Part shown: one piece after another, positions 34,262 through 45,412 of the stretch
Numbering within the stretch: position 1 is the stretch's first letter
Layout: each line of letters opens with the position of its first letter
DNA from: Papilionanthe hookeriana x Papilionanthe teres
Lineage: Eukaryota > Streptophyta > Magnoliopsida > Asparagales > Orchidaceae
Direction of reading: 5' to 3'
Length of the DNA: 64,000 bases
Assembly: GCA_022702705.1 (NCBI GenBank)
Contig: CM040427.1
Coordinates: forward strand, 76,375,283 to 76,439,282
Notes under the pieces: generated by a model
Seen by the model: the letters and a program-made list of their open reading frames with translations, nothing else
The model's database searches: none
Told to the model about the DNA's origin: nothing
Made by a program: the position numbers and the translations under genes

Positions 34262-34904
34262 GATCTGATCAATATTTCTTCACAAAATATGACTGATTCC
34301 TCCTTGAGGAATGAGAAATACTATTGGAAGTGCTCATTCTTCTTCATGTTATAGAAGAGGAAATATTGATGTTTCTCAATTTTTGCAGAGTTGAAAAGCT
34401 TTAGTATGAGATAAATTATCCTAAAAAATTTGTGACTAAGTAATACTGGCTCAACGATGGGCTCTTATTACATATAGGAAAATCCCACTCAATAATGTAA
34501 AAGAGTTTAGAGAAGGTTAAAGAGAGATTTGGGTAGGTGCTAAAAATATCCACCATGTGACCTTTATAGGAAGATAAAAATTCATCATAAACATAGAATA
34601 AGAGGATCAATAAGATTTGTATGAATTACTCTTTTATGAATCCTTAAATAATTATTATTTTAGAGGAAGTGTTAAATCACATGTGCATAGGAAACTTAAG
34701 AATGTGTAATCTATCTTTATTTTGTATTAGATTTTTTTTATTTCTAATATATGTTTTAATTTTCTTAGATGATGTAGAAAAATGAAGCTATATATCTCAA
34801 TCCAAACCTCTCCTTGAAGTCTTAGAATATAAAGTTCATGAAGATCAAATATCCTTAAATATTTTTTAGAGTGTGGCTCGACATTAACTTTTTAGCATGA
34901 TACC
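34262..34904. other. Unassigned AT-rich stretch
   Basis: No ORF, terminus or repeat recognised. By position it may be the 3' LTR or 3' UTR of the decayed Tat element to its right. Confidence 0.3.
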
Positions 34905-35575
34905 CAATGATATCTATAAATAATTTTAAAAATATCTTAGTTCATAAGTTAGAGCTTGGTGTAATGATGTTATCCTGCATCGATGAGGTCAAGTGCAGTC
35001 CATTAAGTATTTATTACATATCATATGTTATTATTCAAAGCATTTTCTTATATACTTTAACTTTTGTGAATGAGATTGTGTGTAGTCTACAAAAAAGTCT
35101 TGACTTATCCTAAGTTTATGTTTGGAGTGTCGATGGACAATGTTAACCTATGTGCATATGAATGAATGTAACTCGCCAAATTTTTTTTGACCTATTCCAA
35201 GTTATTGGTCAAAGCATAGCTCAATGACCTTAACCTATGTGGATGTTTTCTAGAGAATTTGTTTGATGATTTTAAACTATGTGGAAGAGGACTAGAGTAA
35301 TCCTCCAATAATTTTTAACCTATCCTAGTTTATCAATAGGAGTGTGTCTTAACAAATGTTAACCTGTGTGAATGAGATATAGTGTAATATTCTAAAATTA
35401 TTTTAATAAATATCTTAGATTGTTGTTCGGAGCATGGATTAGTGACATTAACTTGTATGGATGAGGTTGAATTTAATATACTAATTTTTTATTATCATAG
35501 GTTGGTGGTTGGAGAGAGGCTCAATAAAGTTAAAATATATGAATAAGGTTGAATTGAGTCCCCTCTAATTAATTA
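34905..35575 (-). repeat. Diverged tandem repeat, unit about 88 bp
   Basis: Around seven degenerate units can be laid under each other. Each has a CTTAG/CCTA-type word, then TTATTGTTTGGAGCATGG-like, AATGACATTAACCTATG-like, GGATGAGGTTGA-like and a closing TCCAATAATTTTT-like part. Clear unit starts fall near 34945, 35103, 35191, 35317, 35405 and 35498. The array lies downstream (minus sense) of the decayed integrase, where the 3' UTR of a Tat element is expected. Such regions are known to be hypervariable and to spawn satellites. Confidence 0.65.
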
Positions 35576-35893
35576 AGCCCATATTGAGATGCCGGAAATA
35601 TATTGTGCTTATTGAGTCAAGGTTATCTGGTAGATGGACCATATATTTTCCTAAATATATTTTCAGCCGTACTCATGAAAGGATAAAAATTTCTTGATGA
35701 TGCATTAATTTGAATGTCCCTTGCTTGATCATAGCAATGAACACATATGAAGCCTCTGAGCGAGGTAAGAGTTTATTGAATTGAGGTCCTCATGGCTACC
35801 AAAGGCTAAATACTCAATAAAAATAGATTATTTACCATTTATTTAAAGTAGCACTACACTTTAATGGTAAAAGGGAGCCTTGAGAATGGCACA

Positions 35894-36500
35894 TCATAAA
35901 TATCTAAGAGTAGATTCAAATTTTATTGAAGCTTTTTTCATTTTTGTTAGAACAGAAGGATTGAACTCTATAGAGATTACGATGTTGACTAAGATGATTG
36001 CCTTTATACAAAGCATTGAATGAAAGATGTCTCTTTGATTGGAGGTTGGGATGTGGTGTAATAGTCCCAAAGAAAAGTTGGGGAGTTCTTCCACCCATTG
36101 CACCCCAGCCTCTTGAGATATTGGCGTGATTTTAACCCCTAAAATATTGCTTTGTTTGTGACTCAATTTTCCTATTTTCTTAGGCATGGAAAATACTTGT
36201 ATATAGTTTTTGGAAGTAGAGATCCTTGTAGAAGGATGTGAAGACCATTATAGTAAACTAGTTGTATTATTAATAATGATCTTTTGCATGAAGGACAATA
36301 ATATAAAGTATGTTCTTCCAAATAAATTATTTGTCATTGATTTCCATAGTTTTGGTTAGTGGTTATTCCTCCAGCCACATATTAAAGTAGTCAGCAACCA
36401 AGATAATAAATTTTTGCTACCCAAAATCAATGGGAAAATGTCCCATAATATCGATCCCCCATTAAGCAAGAGGCTAAAAGCTTTAGAGATATGTGAGCTC
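35894..36500 (-). pseudogene. Integrase remnant of the old Tat element
   Basis: Near 36471-36370 the minus strand reads WGIDIMGHFPIDFG, then a stop, QKFIILVADYFNMWLEE, which is the first catalytic block of a gypsy integrase. In 36187-35894 VQWVEELPNFSLGLLHHIP matches the WVEELPNVLWAYRTTP-like end of the core. The second Asp and the Glu could not be located with confidence. 36500-36950 probably holds the zinc region but I could not read it. Confidence 0.7.
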
Positions 36501-36954
36501 TACCAACACTATATGCATGAGTTTAGACTGCAATTGATAAATATTATGATTTTGTACTAAGTGTAGGTCAACTTAATTCATCATAGGAAACTAATAATTT
36601 GTCTCACAATCTCGAGAGTGAATTCTCTTTCTTTTAATGTATTTCCCAAATATTCTAGAATGAACCTTCCGTAGAGCATAAATAATTTGAGATGATGGGA
36701 GGTTTTTTTAGATATGAACCATAAAAGTCTGTTTAGTATAATTTTCCTCTAAAGACTACAAGTTTACAACTTTTCATAAGATGTTGATTGTAACCGCATG
36801 AACATTTGAAAATATCTCATTCTAGAGGAATGAAAGAATCAAATCAATCCAAGAAGGAAACTTTGATTTGCTAAAAGATTTAATCAGAAAAATTCCATGG
36901 TGCTAGAAAGGTATATCTCTTTGATGCATGTTCTCTTAAAGATGTCTCCAATTA

Positions 36955-37320
36955 TTAAAGTAGCAAGCTTGGAGATGACATCTGCTCCATTATTTTGCTC
37001 CCAAAATATGTCTATAATTTGATATGTCTCAATATAGCAAAGAAGTAACTAGAAAAAACTGAGATGTTATTAGAACTAAAAGTTTTTAGCATAAAATTTT
37101 ACATCCACTTGAGATGCCATAAGTTGGGAGTCAATAAAAATAATCAGGTTTAGGATTGCAATTAATGGCCTGTCTCATCCCATCAACATGGGCTTCATAT
37201 TTGGATATATTATTAGGGTAAAGAAATTTCAAGCAGATTTGATACTCCAAAGTATCTTGCCAGATGATGATAAGCATAAATTCAACCAAAATCCAAGCAG
37301 TTAGAAGCTCCATCAACATA
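36955..37320 (-). pseudogene. RNase H remnant of the old Tat element
   Basis: LEYQICLKFLYPNNISKYEA followed by HVDGMRQAI matches the NN-x-A-E-Y-E-A-L region of the archaeal-type RNase H, with Glu kept. About 60 residues on, EQNNGADVISKLATL gives the last Asp block (near 36966-37010). The frame is broken in between. Confidence 0.7.
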
Positions 37321-37989
37321 TAATGTTCATAAATCTAAGGTTAAAGGGGAATTAGGTTGCTTGATAGGAATGGTGTTTGGACATGAAGTTTACAAGTACT
37401 TAAGATTTAATGATTGGCCACAGTACAAACTGGATATTAAACTATCCAAGTTTTATTAACCATTTAATCAATGTTCTAAATGCTATTAGTTTTTGTGAGG
37501 TAGCTCATAATGGAATGAGTGCACATACGTCAATGTTATGGCCCTAAGAATATGGTCCTATCTTTTATGCTGATAAAACTAGTGCCAATGTTATCTTGTT
37601 CGTTAATGGGTAAAAAATTTTTAAGTCTACAATAATTTTGTTAATATAGTAGATATGTCATTGCACCATTCTTACCCTTACTTAGACTGAACATATTTCA
37701 AAAGGAGAATTTTTTAGATATATGCATTAGATTTATCCTTGAATCATTTTTAAATGTATGGACAATAAAGCTAAGAATACATTTAGTTGCTTTAAAGAAG
37801 CCTACATTCATCAGTCCATTGGAAGCTTGTGTTTTGAATGCTTTTATTATCATAAAAATTTTTAGATATTTATCTTTTAAGCGAACTAACTAATGAGACA
37901 AGGAATGCTATCCACTAATTTAGGCATTGCACCTTGTTGGTGTTCCTCACACTATCATGGCTTAGATTGAATTGATCTTTTAGAGGTTC

Positions 37990-38530
37990 CCTTGATCAGT
38001 CAATTGTTGATCATATTGAGGAATTTGCTTGATGTGAACCCAAAAACGCTTTTAACTAGATTGAGTTCCATATCATGTCAAATAAGTTATGAAAATTCAT
38101 CAAAGTTAGAAATATGTAAAGTTCATTTTTTTTATTTTTTTCTTTTTAACATCATATCATCAATGTATAGCTCAATAGTATGTACAATGGGAGTTTTAAA
38201 AACTTTATTTATACTGCTTTGGTAGGTTGCACTGATGTTTTCAACCTGAAAATCATGGCTTGTTAAAATTATATATCATTTTCTATTTGAAAGATGTTTT
38301 CTTATTTGATTATTTAATTAATTTTTATATGATTATAACTAAAATAAGCATCATAAAGCTAACAATTTGGTGTCGTGAAGTAGCATCATTGTGATAGACT
38401 ATATGAGGAAAAGTTAAACTATCATTTAAGTAAGCTATACTTTGGCCAGTGTAATTCATACACATTCTCCATGCTCCACTCAACTTCATAACCATAACAA
38501 CATTTGCTAACCAAGTAGGATGTTGCATTT
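37990..38530 (-). pseudogene. Reverse transcriptase remnant of the old Tat element
   Basis: The start reads HPTWLANVVMVMK, then WRMCMNYTGQSIAYLNDSL and a HNDATSRHQIVSFM block. After a gap ATYQSSINKVFKTPIV and LYIDDMMLK follow. The catalytic box YIDD (38156-38167) is intact even though the rest is badly decayed. MELNLVKSVFGFTSSKFL ends the readable part. 37330-37990 should hold the connection and first RNase H but is not legible. Confidence 0.75.
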
Positions 38531-38941
38531 ATCATATGAATTAATCTTCAAGTGCTTCTTGACTTCTTTTTCAATTATTCAATAATGATCAAGTACAAAG
38601 TTTTTCCACTTTTGGTTAATTGATTCGATTGTTGGGTCTATCTTCAAGGAGTGCATAATCACTTAATGGTTGACTCCAAGCTTATCAGCCGGAGTCCAAG
38701 CAAATATGTCTTATTTTATAAAAAAATTCCATATACTCTATTCTTTGTACATTAGAGGGTAAACAACCAAGAAACATCATCATTCATGAGGGGTGTTCTT
38801 CAAACAATAGGTTGTAAATCATGTCTTCAATTACAAAGGATCCTTGGGATATATCTTCATTAGAAAGCTCAAAATTTTCGCTGAAGTGAGCACTAATAGA
38901 CACAATTGAGCTTTCTTGTTATAGTATTACTGTGATACCTA

Positions 38942-39154
38942 TTTATTTTTGGATAAAATACTAATGTAAACAAGGGTAAGAAACTTTATCATAAGGTGTG
39001 GCACAAAAGCAGCAACACTAGATATGGATTGAAGTGGCATGGAATTATACACTAATTCCAACTTGACCATTATTAAATATATCATGTGAATAATTTCTAG
39101 CGAAAATTCCCTTAATGTGAGTGAAAGGGTGACAGTTCCTTCTACCCTCATCAC
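38942..39154 (-). pseudogene. Protease remnant of the old Tat element
   Basis: GTVTLSLTLREF, then LELVYNSMPLQSISSVAAFV and PHLMIKFLT, fit the second half of a gypsy protease (G-x-I-x-L-P..., YN-x-ILGRP-x-L..., H-x-x-KFPT). The active-site Asp lies upstream and was not recognised. The left limit is also the edge of the large direct duplication; the second copy is at about 50545-50770. Confidence 0.6.
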
Positions 39155-39304
39155 ATGATTATTAAACCCATAATGAAGCCTAGAGGTATGTTTAAGCTTC
39201 TCTAATCAATCCTAGATTGAGAAAAATTGACAAGAATAAAATATCCATAGTGGAAATTATAGATAAAAAATATTGTTACTTTATAGAAAAGTTTTCAAAT
39301 TCTT

Positions 39305-39474
39305 GCACTTATGAAAAGTAGAACCAGATGTGGGATCTGAATTCCTTCCATATGAGATTTAGCATTATGAAAAATAGAACCAGATGTGGGATCTGAATTC
39401 CTTCCATATGAGATTTAGCACTTATGAAAAGTAGAACTAGATGTGGGATCTGAATTCCTTCCATATGAGATTTA
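39305..39474. repeat. Three tandem copies of a 56-57 bp unit
   Basis: Units start at 39305, 39362 and 39418. Each contains GAACCAGATGTGGGATCTGA or a one-base variant and ends ATATGAGATTTA. The matching place in the second duplication copy (about 50899-50955) has a single unit, so the triplication came after the large duplication or was lost there. A similar local doubling, about 96-bp period, occurs at 39703-39835 and is single in the other copy (near 51207). Confidence 0.85.
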
Positions 39475-40236
39475 ACAACAGTGATTGGATGACTAACACG
39501 ATTTACTTTTGTTATGGTTCTTCAGGTGTAGTAATTATGACCTAATTGGAGAACAATGAACCTCCAATAATTTTTTTAATTTCACCTATGATTTAGTGAC
39601 TTCCACAATGTTTCTTTTGAGTTTATTTAACCCCATTAAGAGTGTTATCCACATGAGGTTATTTGTTTTATATAAATTAACCAAAATGTGCTTGCCAACT
39701 TAGATGACATAATTTGATGGCATGACCATGACTTTGGTCATACCATAAATGTCATTCAATTTTTTTATGACATAAAAATTCAATTTTTTTTCTAAATTGA
39801 TGACATTATTTGATGTTATGACCATGACTTTGGTAAAAGTGATATTATTCTTCATTGATTTTCTAAATTTACTTTTAATATCAATGAGCATCGAATATTT
39901 TCTTCATTTTGAATGGACATAAAAATATTAACACTTGATGTAATGAGTGATATCTATCCCTTTTCTATTAAGGGCTCATGTTGACTAGAAAATGAAGAGG
40001 GAGATTGTATTCTCCTTTACTCATGCTTTTTTTATAGCAAGGCTTGACTAGTTTCATCATAGGTATTCTTTCACTTGTCTATGGGTGGCAGAAGTTACTT
40101 CTTATGAGATTTGATTGCCTTATTAGAAATAATTTATTTTTAATATGATGGATGATGTAAACATAAGAATAGATAGTGATTCTCATTAATGATGATTAGA
40201 ATGGCCCAAAATAAGGCCCTTATAAGCACACACCTC

Positions 40237-40506
40237 TTAAAAACTTTGGATGCACTCTTTAAATTTAATGATCTTCAATAGAGAATCTTTGAAAGTATTT
40301 TCTTGAGCAATTCTATCCCATTTTGACAAATTGTAGAAATATGTGAAGTGTATTCGAAAATACTTCATTTTTATTAATTTTTTGAAAAAAGGCTTGACTA
40401 ATTTATCTATGGTGTGTATAAATTTCCCAAAAGGGAATAATTGCCCCTCCAGAGTGATAAGAAAAACTTGACAGAGGAGCACATTGAAAGCTCGTTGTAT
40501 GTACAT
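40237..40506 (-). pseudogene. Gag remnant of the old Tat element
   Basis: An 89-codon frame reads QRAFNVLLCQVFLITLEGQL, FGKFIHTIDKLVKPFFKKL and FTYFYNLSKWDRIAQENTFKD. It follows the Retrotrans_gag pattern of an AF...F..L.G.A.WF..L block, SI-x-x-F-x-x-L-x-x-x-F, and a Q/W-x-x-x-E-x-x-x-D-x-x-x-R/K-F block. The homologous region in the duplicate is at about 51650-51930 and is more broken. Confidence 0.6.
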
Positions 40507-42396
40507 GATAATTTTATAATGATAAATATGTTCATAATGATCAATTGCCCCATCATAAGAGTGAATATTTATGAGCTTAAAATCTTACTAGGATATGTTG
40601 TTGAAGGACTGTCTTGGACAAAGGAATGATTCCTAGAATCTATAGAAGTGTGTTTTTTTCTCTTAGAGGGAACTCCTCCTGAAATAGATGTCATAGTTCC
40701 TCATGAATTACAAGATGAAATTACTTTGAATTGTTAGTAAATGTGGGAGGGTTGTAACTTAGTCAGGTTGCAAGTGATGACTGTGAAACTGATAAATCTA
40801 AGTGTTTTGCTCTCTAACAAGGTTGACGAGGGGGGCACTAGACGAGCATTCTCAAACTGGGCATTTTTTTGTCAACGTTTGATCTTAAGGTAAGTAAGCT
40901 TCCTAATTGGCACTAGCATAGATTGTCATGCTTTGTGTAAGAGCTAAAAATATTATTAAGATTTCTCCATTTTACGCACATAGTCTTCCAAGAGTAAAGA
41001 AGAGCAACTTCACAATTAAAGTCTAAAAAAAATAATAAAAGTACAGATTGGACTTTCTGAACTTTAAAATTGTCCCCTTGAATGGTAAGTATTAGAGCAA
41101 GAGGGTCCATTGTTTTGAGCATTATGCTTAGGAGCCTTAAAAAAGGTTGAATATGGCTCTCGCAGACAAAACAAAACTATTGCAAGCTAGGGAATTCTTT
41201 TTCATAAAGAGATATATTATTATTATTGCAATACTACATGAAGATCCATCACACATAGCTGAGAAAGGTTGTGGGAGTAATCAACTAAATTAATTACATG
41301 AAAAATCTAAAAAAGAAAAAAATTTACAGAGCCTATAAAAATAAAATAAAATACTATGTAATTTTAGTTAAAGAGTGACACTCTTTTCTCTGAGTGGAGA
41401 AGGTGAGATTCTAGAGTAATGATCCAACAACAACTGCTCAAGAAATATGCCACCTAAGTTGCTAAAGAAGATTGACAACGAACTTCGGTAGTTGTGATCA
41501 TTCGGAGTGTTGGTGAGAATCTCTAGTGATTGAAGATGACACTTGATGGTCAAAGGAAATCCTTTTTGGTTGACCATGAACACTTGTGATTGGTGGCAAT
41601 CTCTAGTGGTTAATGACAACTTCCTATGTCCGACGATGGTCTGTAGTTGTCAACAATGATCTCCGATGATCGGCAGCTATCTCAGGTGACAAGCGATGAT
41701 CACCTTAATTTCAAAGGCTAATCTTTAATTTCCAGCTCACACTTCTCTCTCATTCAAATAAAAAAATTGGGATTTATTTATATTTTCTAAGAGGGATATT
41801 TGGTTATTTTGGGCTAACTTCACAAACCGCACCATCAAATGGCGTTGATTTGTTTGAAAATAACTTATTTTTTAATATTTAAGTATCTTGATGAAACAAT
41901 AATTAAATGATCTTAGGGCTCATTAGATTTCTCATATTGAGACGCTCGATTTGATTTTAAAGTCAAATTTGGAGATTATTTGGTCCTCCAATTTATGTTC
42001 CAAAATTTTTACTGTGCTTCAGATGCTTGATCCGGGCTTCACTGAGTTCGAGTTGACTTACTTCTAGTGTCATTGGATTTTTTTTTTTTTTGATTTGTCA
42101 AGATGCTTAGTTTAACTACAAAGTTTTGAAATTGTGGTTCATACAATCTTAAATTTGAATTTGAAATATTTCTTGCTCAACCTCTATGAAGATTATTCTC
42201 CGATGTTAAAATTTCTTGGTTAAACATCAACTATTAAACATAATGTTATAATTATCTAATATCAATAAATATTATGTACATGTAGCATCAATAATAGCTG
42301 ATAATAATATATTGTAAGGTCATGAAATTTTTATATTTTAATTATATTAATAAAATTGCATTCATGTGAACGCATAATAGTACTTTCACCCTTCAT
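40507..42396. other. Presumed 5' part of the old Tat element, unreadable
   Basis: AT-rich DNA with no gene recognised. The block 41380-41700 repeats words such as GATGATC, GGTGGCAATCTC and CTAGTG, a weak internal repetition also present at 52790-53110. By position it should contain the gag leader, primer site and 5' LTR of the decayed element, but no TGG-type primer site or LTR border could be fixed. Confidence 0.35.
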
Positions 42397-42650
42397 ACAA
42401 CAAACAACCACAACAACAAAAACTTTATCCCACTATGTGGGGTCAGCTACATGAATACTTTTTTCTCCATCTAGTCCTATTTAATGTTATATTTTCATTT
42501 AATTCTAATAAACTAAGATTATTTTTATACAATATGCCCAAGTCTTCCTAGGTCTACCTCTGGCTTTCTTAACATAAGTCGAATAGAAAACATCTACTTT
42601 CCTAAGCGGATCATCAGATGATCGACATTTAACTTTCTCCCTCCATAAAA
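42397..42650 (-). mobile_element. LINE 3'-end fragment
   Basis: The plus strand has ACAACAACAAAAACTTTATC followed by ATGTGGGGTCAGCTACATGA, then ATATGCCCAAGTCTTCCTAG. This is the 3' end of a plant L1-like element on the minus strand with a (TTG)n-like tail, closely like 45413-45660. The partner in the second duplication copy is 54478-54690. 42651-43296 holds nothing recognised. Confidence 0.75.
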
Positions 42651-43292
42651 AAAAAGGAAAGAAATAAAAATAAATTCCTAATTCTAAATAATCCTCATAA
42701 GAATTCATCCCCTATTTCCACCCAAGGGAGAAACTATTCCTAATAGGTTACCCTTCTAGACTTTAATGCTTTATGAATCTTGAATATGTTTCATATGGGA
42801 AGTATGAGGAGACCTCAGTTTACTATATAAAGCAGCACATTAGACCTTGAGAAGTTAAGAGTCTGAATGTCGTAGCGAAATTAATGTTATTTATTCTCTT
42901 ATTGCCACAAAAACCGTAAAATAATCTTCTCTTAAGTCCCTATCCTACCACTTGATGTTAGTTAACTTCATTATGCTCTAGGATCCATGTCTTAAAAGCA
43001 AACTTCCAAAGTTTTTAGGATATCATAGACTTTGCGTGATACCTAGAAGCTAGGAAAAACAAAATTTCTGCCATATTTAAATCCATATGTAAATACTCTT
43101 GAAAAATATATTTTCTTAAAATTTTGAGGAATTAAACAAACTCCATGACATGCTGGATACTTTAGGGTTAGAACCTTCTTAACAAGTATTATTAAACAAG
43201 ATTCTAAAACATAAAGAAGTCAACAAACATCAAGTGGAAGGACAAGAGACCTTTAAAGATTACTTTTAGGTTTTTTTGACTAAACGTGCATA

Positions 43293-43296
<4 letters not shown>

Positions 43297-43362
<66 letters not shown>
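43297..43362. repeat. (AT)n microsatellite
   Basis: About 33 uninterrupted AT units. The matching place in the second copy (55357-55382) has only about 13. Nearby minus-strand frames with Tyr-Ile runs come from it. Confidence 0.95.
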
Positions 43363-43366
<4 letters not shown>

Positions 43367-43517
43367 TCTAAAAGCATATTTCTTAGGAAACCAAGCACGG
43401 TTTGTAGAAAGGTGTTTTTGTTTTTACATGCTGGTACTTGTTTGACTAAACTTACATTTCCAAGCATCCTAAAAATAGTATAGTTAAAAAAAAGGTGCAC
43501 GAAAAAGCAATCCCAGC

Positions 43518-43756
43518 GGGGAGAAATCTTTGCGTACGTAAAACACACGTAGAATTGTGTGCGCATGAAGATAATTCAGAGATTATGGGAGGGTTATGTC
43601 CGAGTTATTGGCCTTAATACCCCCAATAACTTCACAATAACACCCCAATAACTTATAAATAAGTTTCGTGGTTCTATTTTTATATATTTGTAGGCTACTA
43701 GAGGATTATTATGAGGTTATTCTGCGCGCATATTACGTACGCAAATATTTCTCCTC
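43518..43756. mobile_element. Foldback/MITE-like element, copy 1
   Basis: The left end GGGGAGAAATCTTTGCGTAC and the inverse of the right end GAGGAGAAATATTTGCGTAC are terminal inverted repeats of more than 20 bp, running on with GTA and GCGC-rich words. Inside are repeated GTTATT/AATAAC words in both orientations. There is no ORF. Compared with copy 2 the right arm is shorter. No clear target duplication was seen, because the flanks of both copies are the same duplicated locus. Confidence 0.65.
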
Positions 43757-45412
43757 AGCAGGAGTATTTAATACTTATTGACCTCACTCAATGGCTTAAA
43801 GACATTTGACGGGTAGAATTATAATATTAAATTGACCCTTATGATCACGAAAGAGAATATAATTAAAACCAGTTGTGAGCCTATTAAGTTAAGTACGGCT
43901 TATTTTGGGGCTTCCATGCATTCAAACGTTTTAGGATCTTATTGGAATGGTTAATACTTGCATGCGTAGATGAGAAAGGGGAAATAATGACAGCTTCAAT
44001 GAAACTTACATATTTCCATCATTCTATGTCTATAAATGTTCAGACTTATAGAATATCCATTGTTATTGATGCTTAATTGGCAATTTTTTAATCTCATTCT
44101 TAGATGACCTCAATTAAACTAGAACTCAAGTTGGAGTTTATAATATTGTATCTAGAGATGAAATCAAAGAAGTGAAAAACAACTTTTAGAGCTCTTGCGA
44201 GCTAAATTGACTCGCCTAGCAATCAATAATTCCATTGTTCAGGAGAACCATATAGATAACACCAGAGAAGTATTAAACTAATGTGGCAAATATGATAATC
44301 AGAATGTCTTTAGAAAGTGCGTGTATAGTTCCATTTGTTGGACCAGCGGTTCCTTGTCTACTTGATTATGAGCAAAGGACAACTTTTCTAATGCATAATA
44401 GAACTTTGTGCTTGTCTACTCAAGCGAGCGAGTGGTGAACTAACTAAATACATGGAGGAGTAAATGAAATGACACATTAAAAGATGTGATTAAGTGATTT
44501 TTAATTGAGTAGGTTTGCGGAATATAGATAAAAAATGATTCAAGGTGACTTGATTAACATTTTAGAAGTGATTGTGATTTACTCAATTGAGTAGACTTTT
44601 CTATACATCATTTAACAATCAATCTATCAAGACAGATTGCCAATAACTATAAAGCATTTATTGCTGTGAAATATTTTTTCTATTCTATTGTAGGGGAATC
44701 ATTAGTGGTGGTCGGGAATATTTTTTATTATATGACGTGTTGACCACAGATTTTGGAAGATTTCTTTCTAAACGATTGAATGAGTCTTCTGAAGAACAAT
44801 ATATTGCCTAGTGAAAGAAATATTACCCTTAAATGAAGCTAATCATTCGAATCTTGATTATTATTAAGATTTATAGGTATGCATGACCAAAAACTCTCCC
44901 AATCTTAGGGTGTAATTTATTTTATTTTGGAGTTCGATATCCCTACAGAGGAAAATCCTCAAAGTTAATTATATTTTGAGAATTATGACTCCCGTGAATA
45001 CTCTTGATTACATTATTAGCTTCTATTATGCGGGATTATAATATAAGTGTCTTCATGACTGATATTTCAAAACATCAAATAGATCGATATGTTTGAAAAT
45101 ATTTTTTTGGAATTGAAGGGTTGAGGCTTATAGTCCAATGACAGTTTGCCATGGCAAAACCTATGAAAAGGGTTAGCCACTCTCTACGGAGAAGGCTTAA
45201 CCTGAGAATTGGAATTATAAGATTACTGAAAAAGGGTAGCTATAATTATTTGGTTATTGGATTTGGTTGAAAGGGTTAGCTTGATTTGATAGGATTTAAT
45301 TTGAAATGATGAGATATCCAACTTATTTGATTTGAGTTAACTAACTTGAGTTAATTCATGTTATTTGAAATTTGCTTGAAGCTATAAAAACTTTGTTAGA
45401 GGTTATTTTAGT
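43757..45412. other. Unassigned duplicated DNA
   Basis: 1.65 kb that corresponds to 55989-57592. No protein, terminus or RNA gene recognised. Small open frames are not kept between the two copies. Confidence 0.4.

Larger units (their letters stand above)
34905..41800 (-). mobile_element. Old decayed Tat-type gypsy element
   Basis: On the minus strand the expected series gag (40506-40237), protease (39154-38942), RT (38530-37990), RNase H (37320-36955) and integrase (about 36500-35894) is recognisable in right order and spacing. Every piece is full of stops and frame changes. Protein similarity is enough to place it in Ty3/gypsy near Tat, but it is not close to the giant element in DNA. LTR ends and primer site were not found, so both outer limits are approximate. 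The part above 38943 is also present in a second copy at 50545 onward. Confidence 0.75.

Noticed and set aside
43204..43566. 120-codon minus-strand ORF
   Set aside because: Its core is a Tyr-Ile run translated from an (AT)n microsatellite, and the counterpart in the second copy differs.
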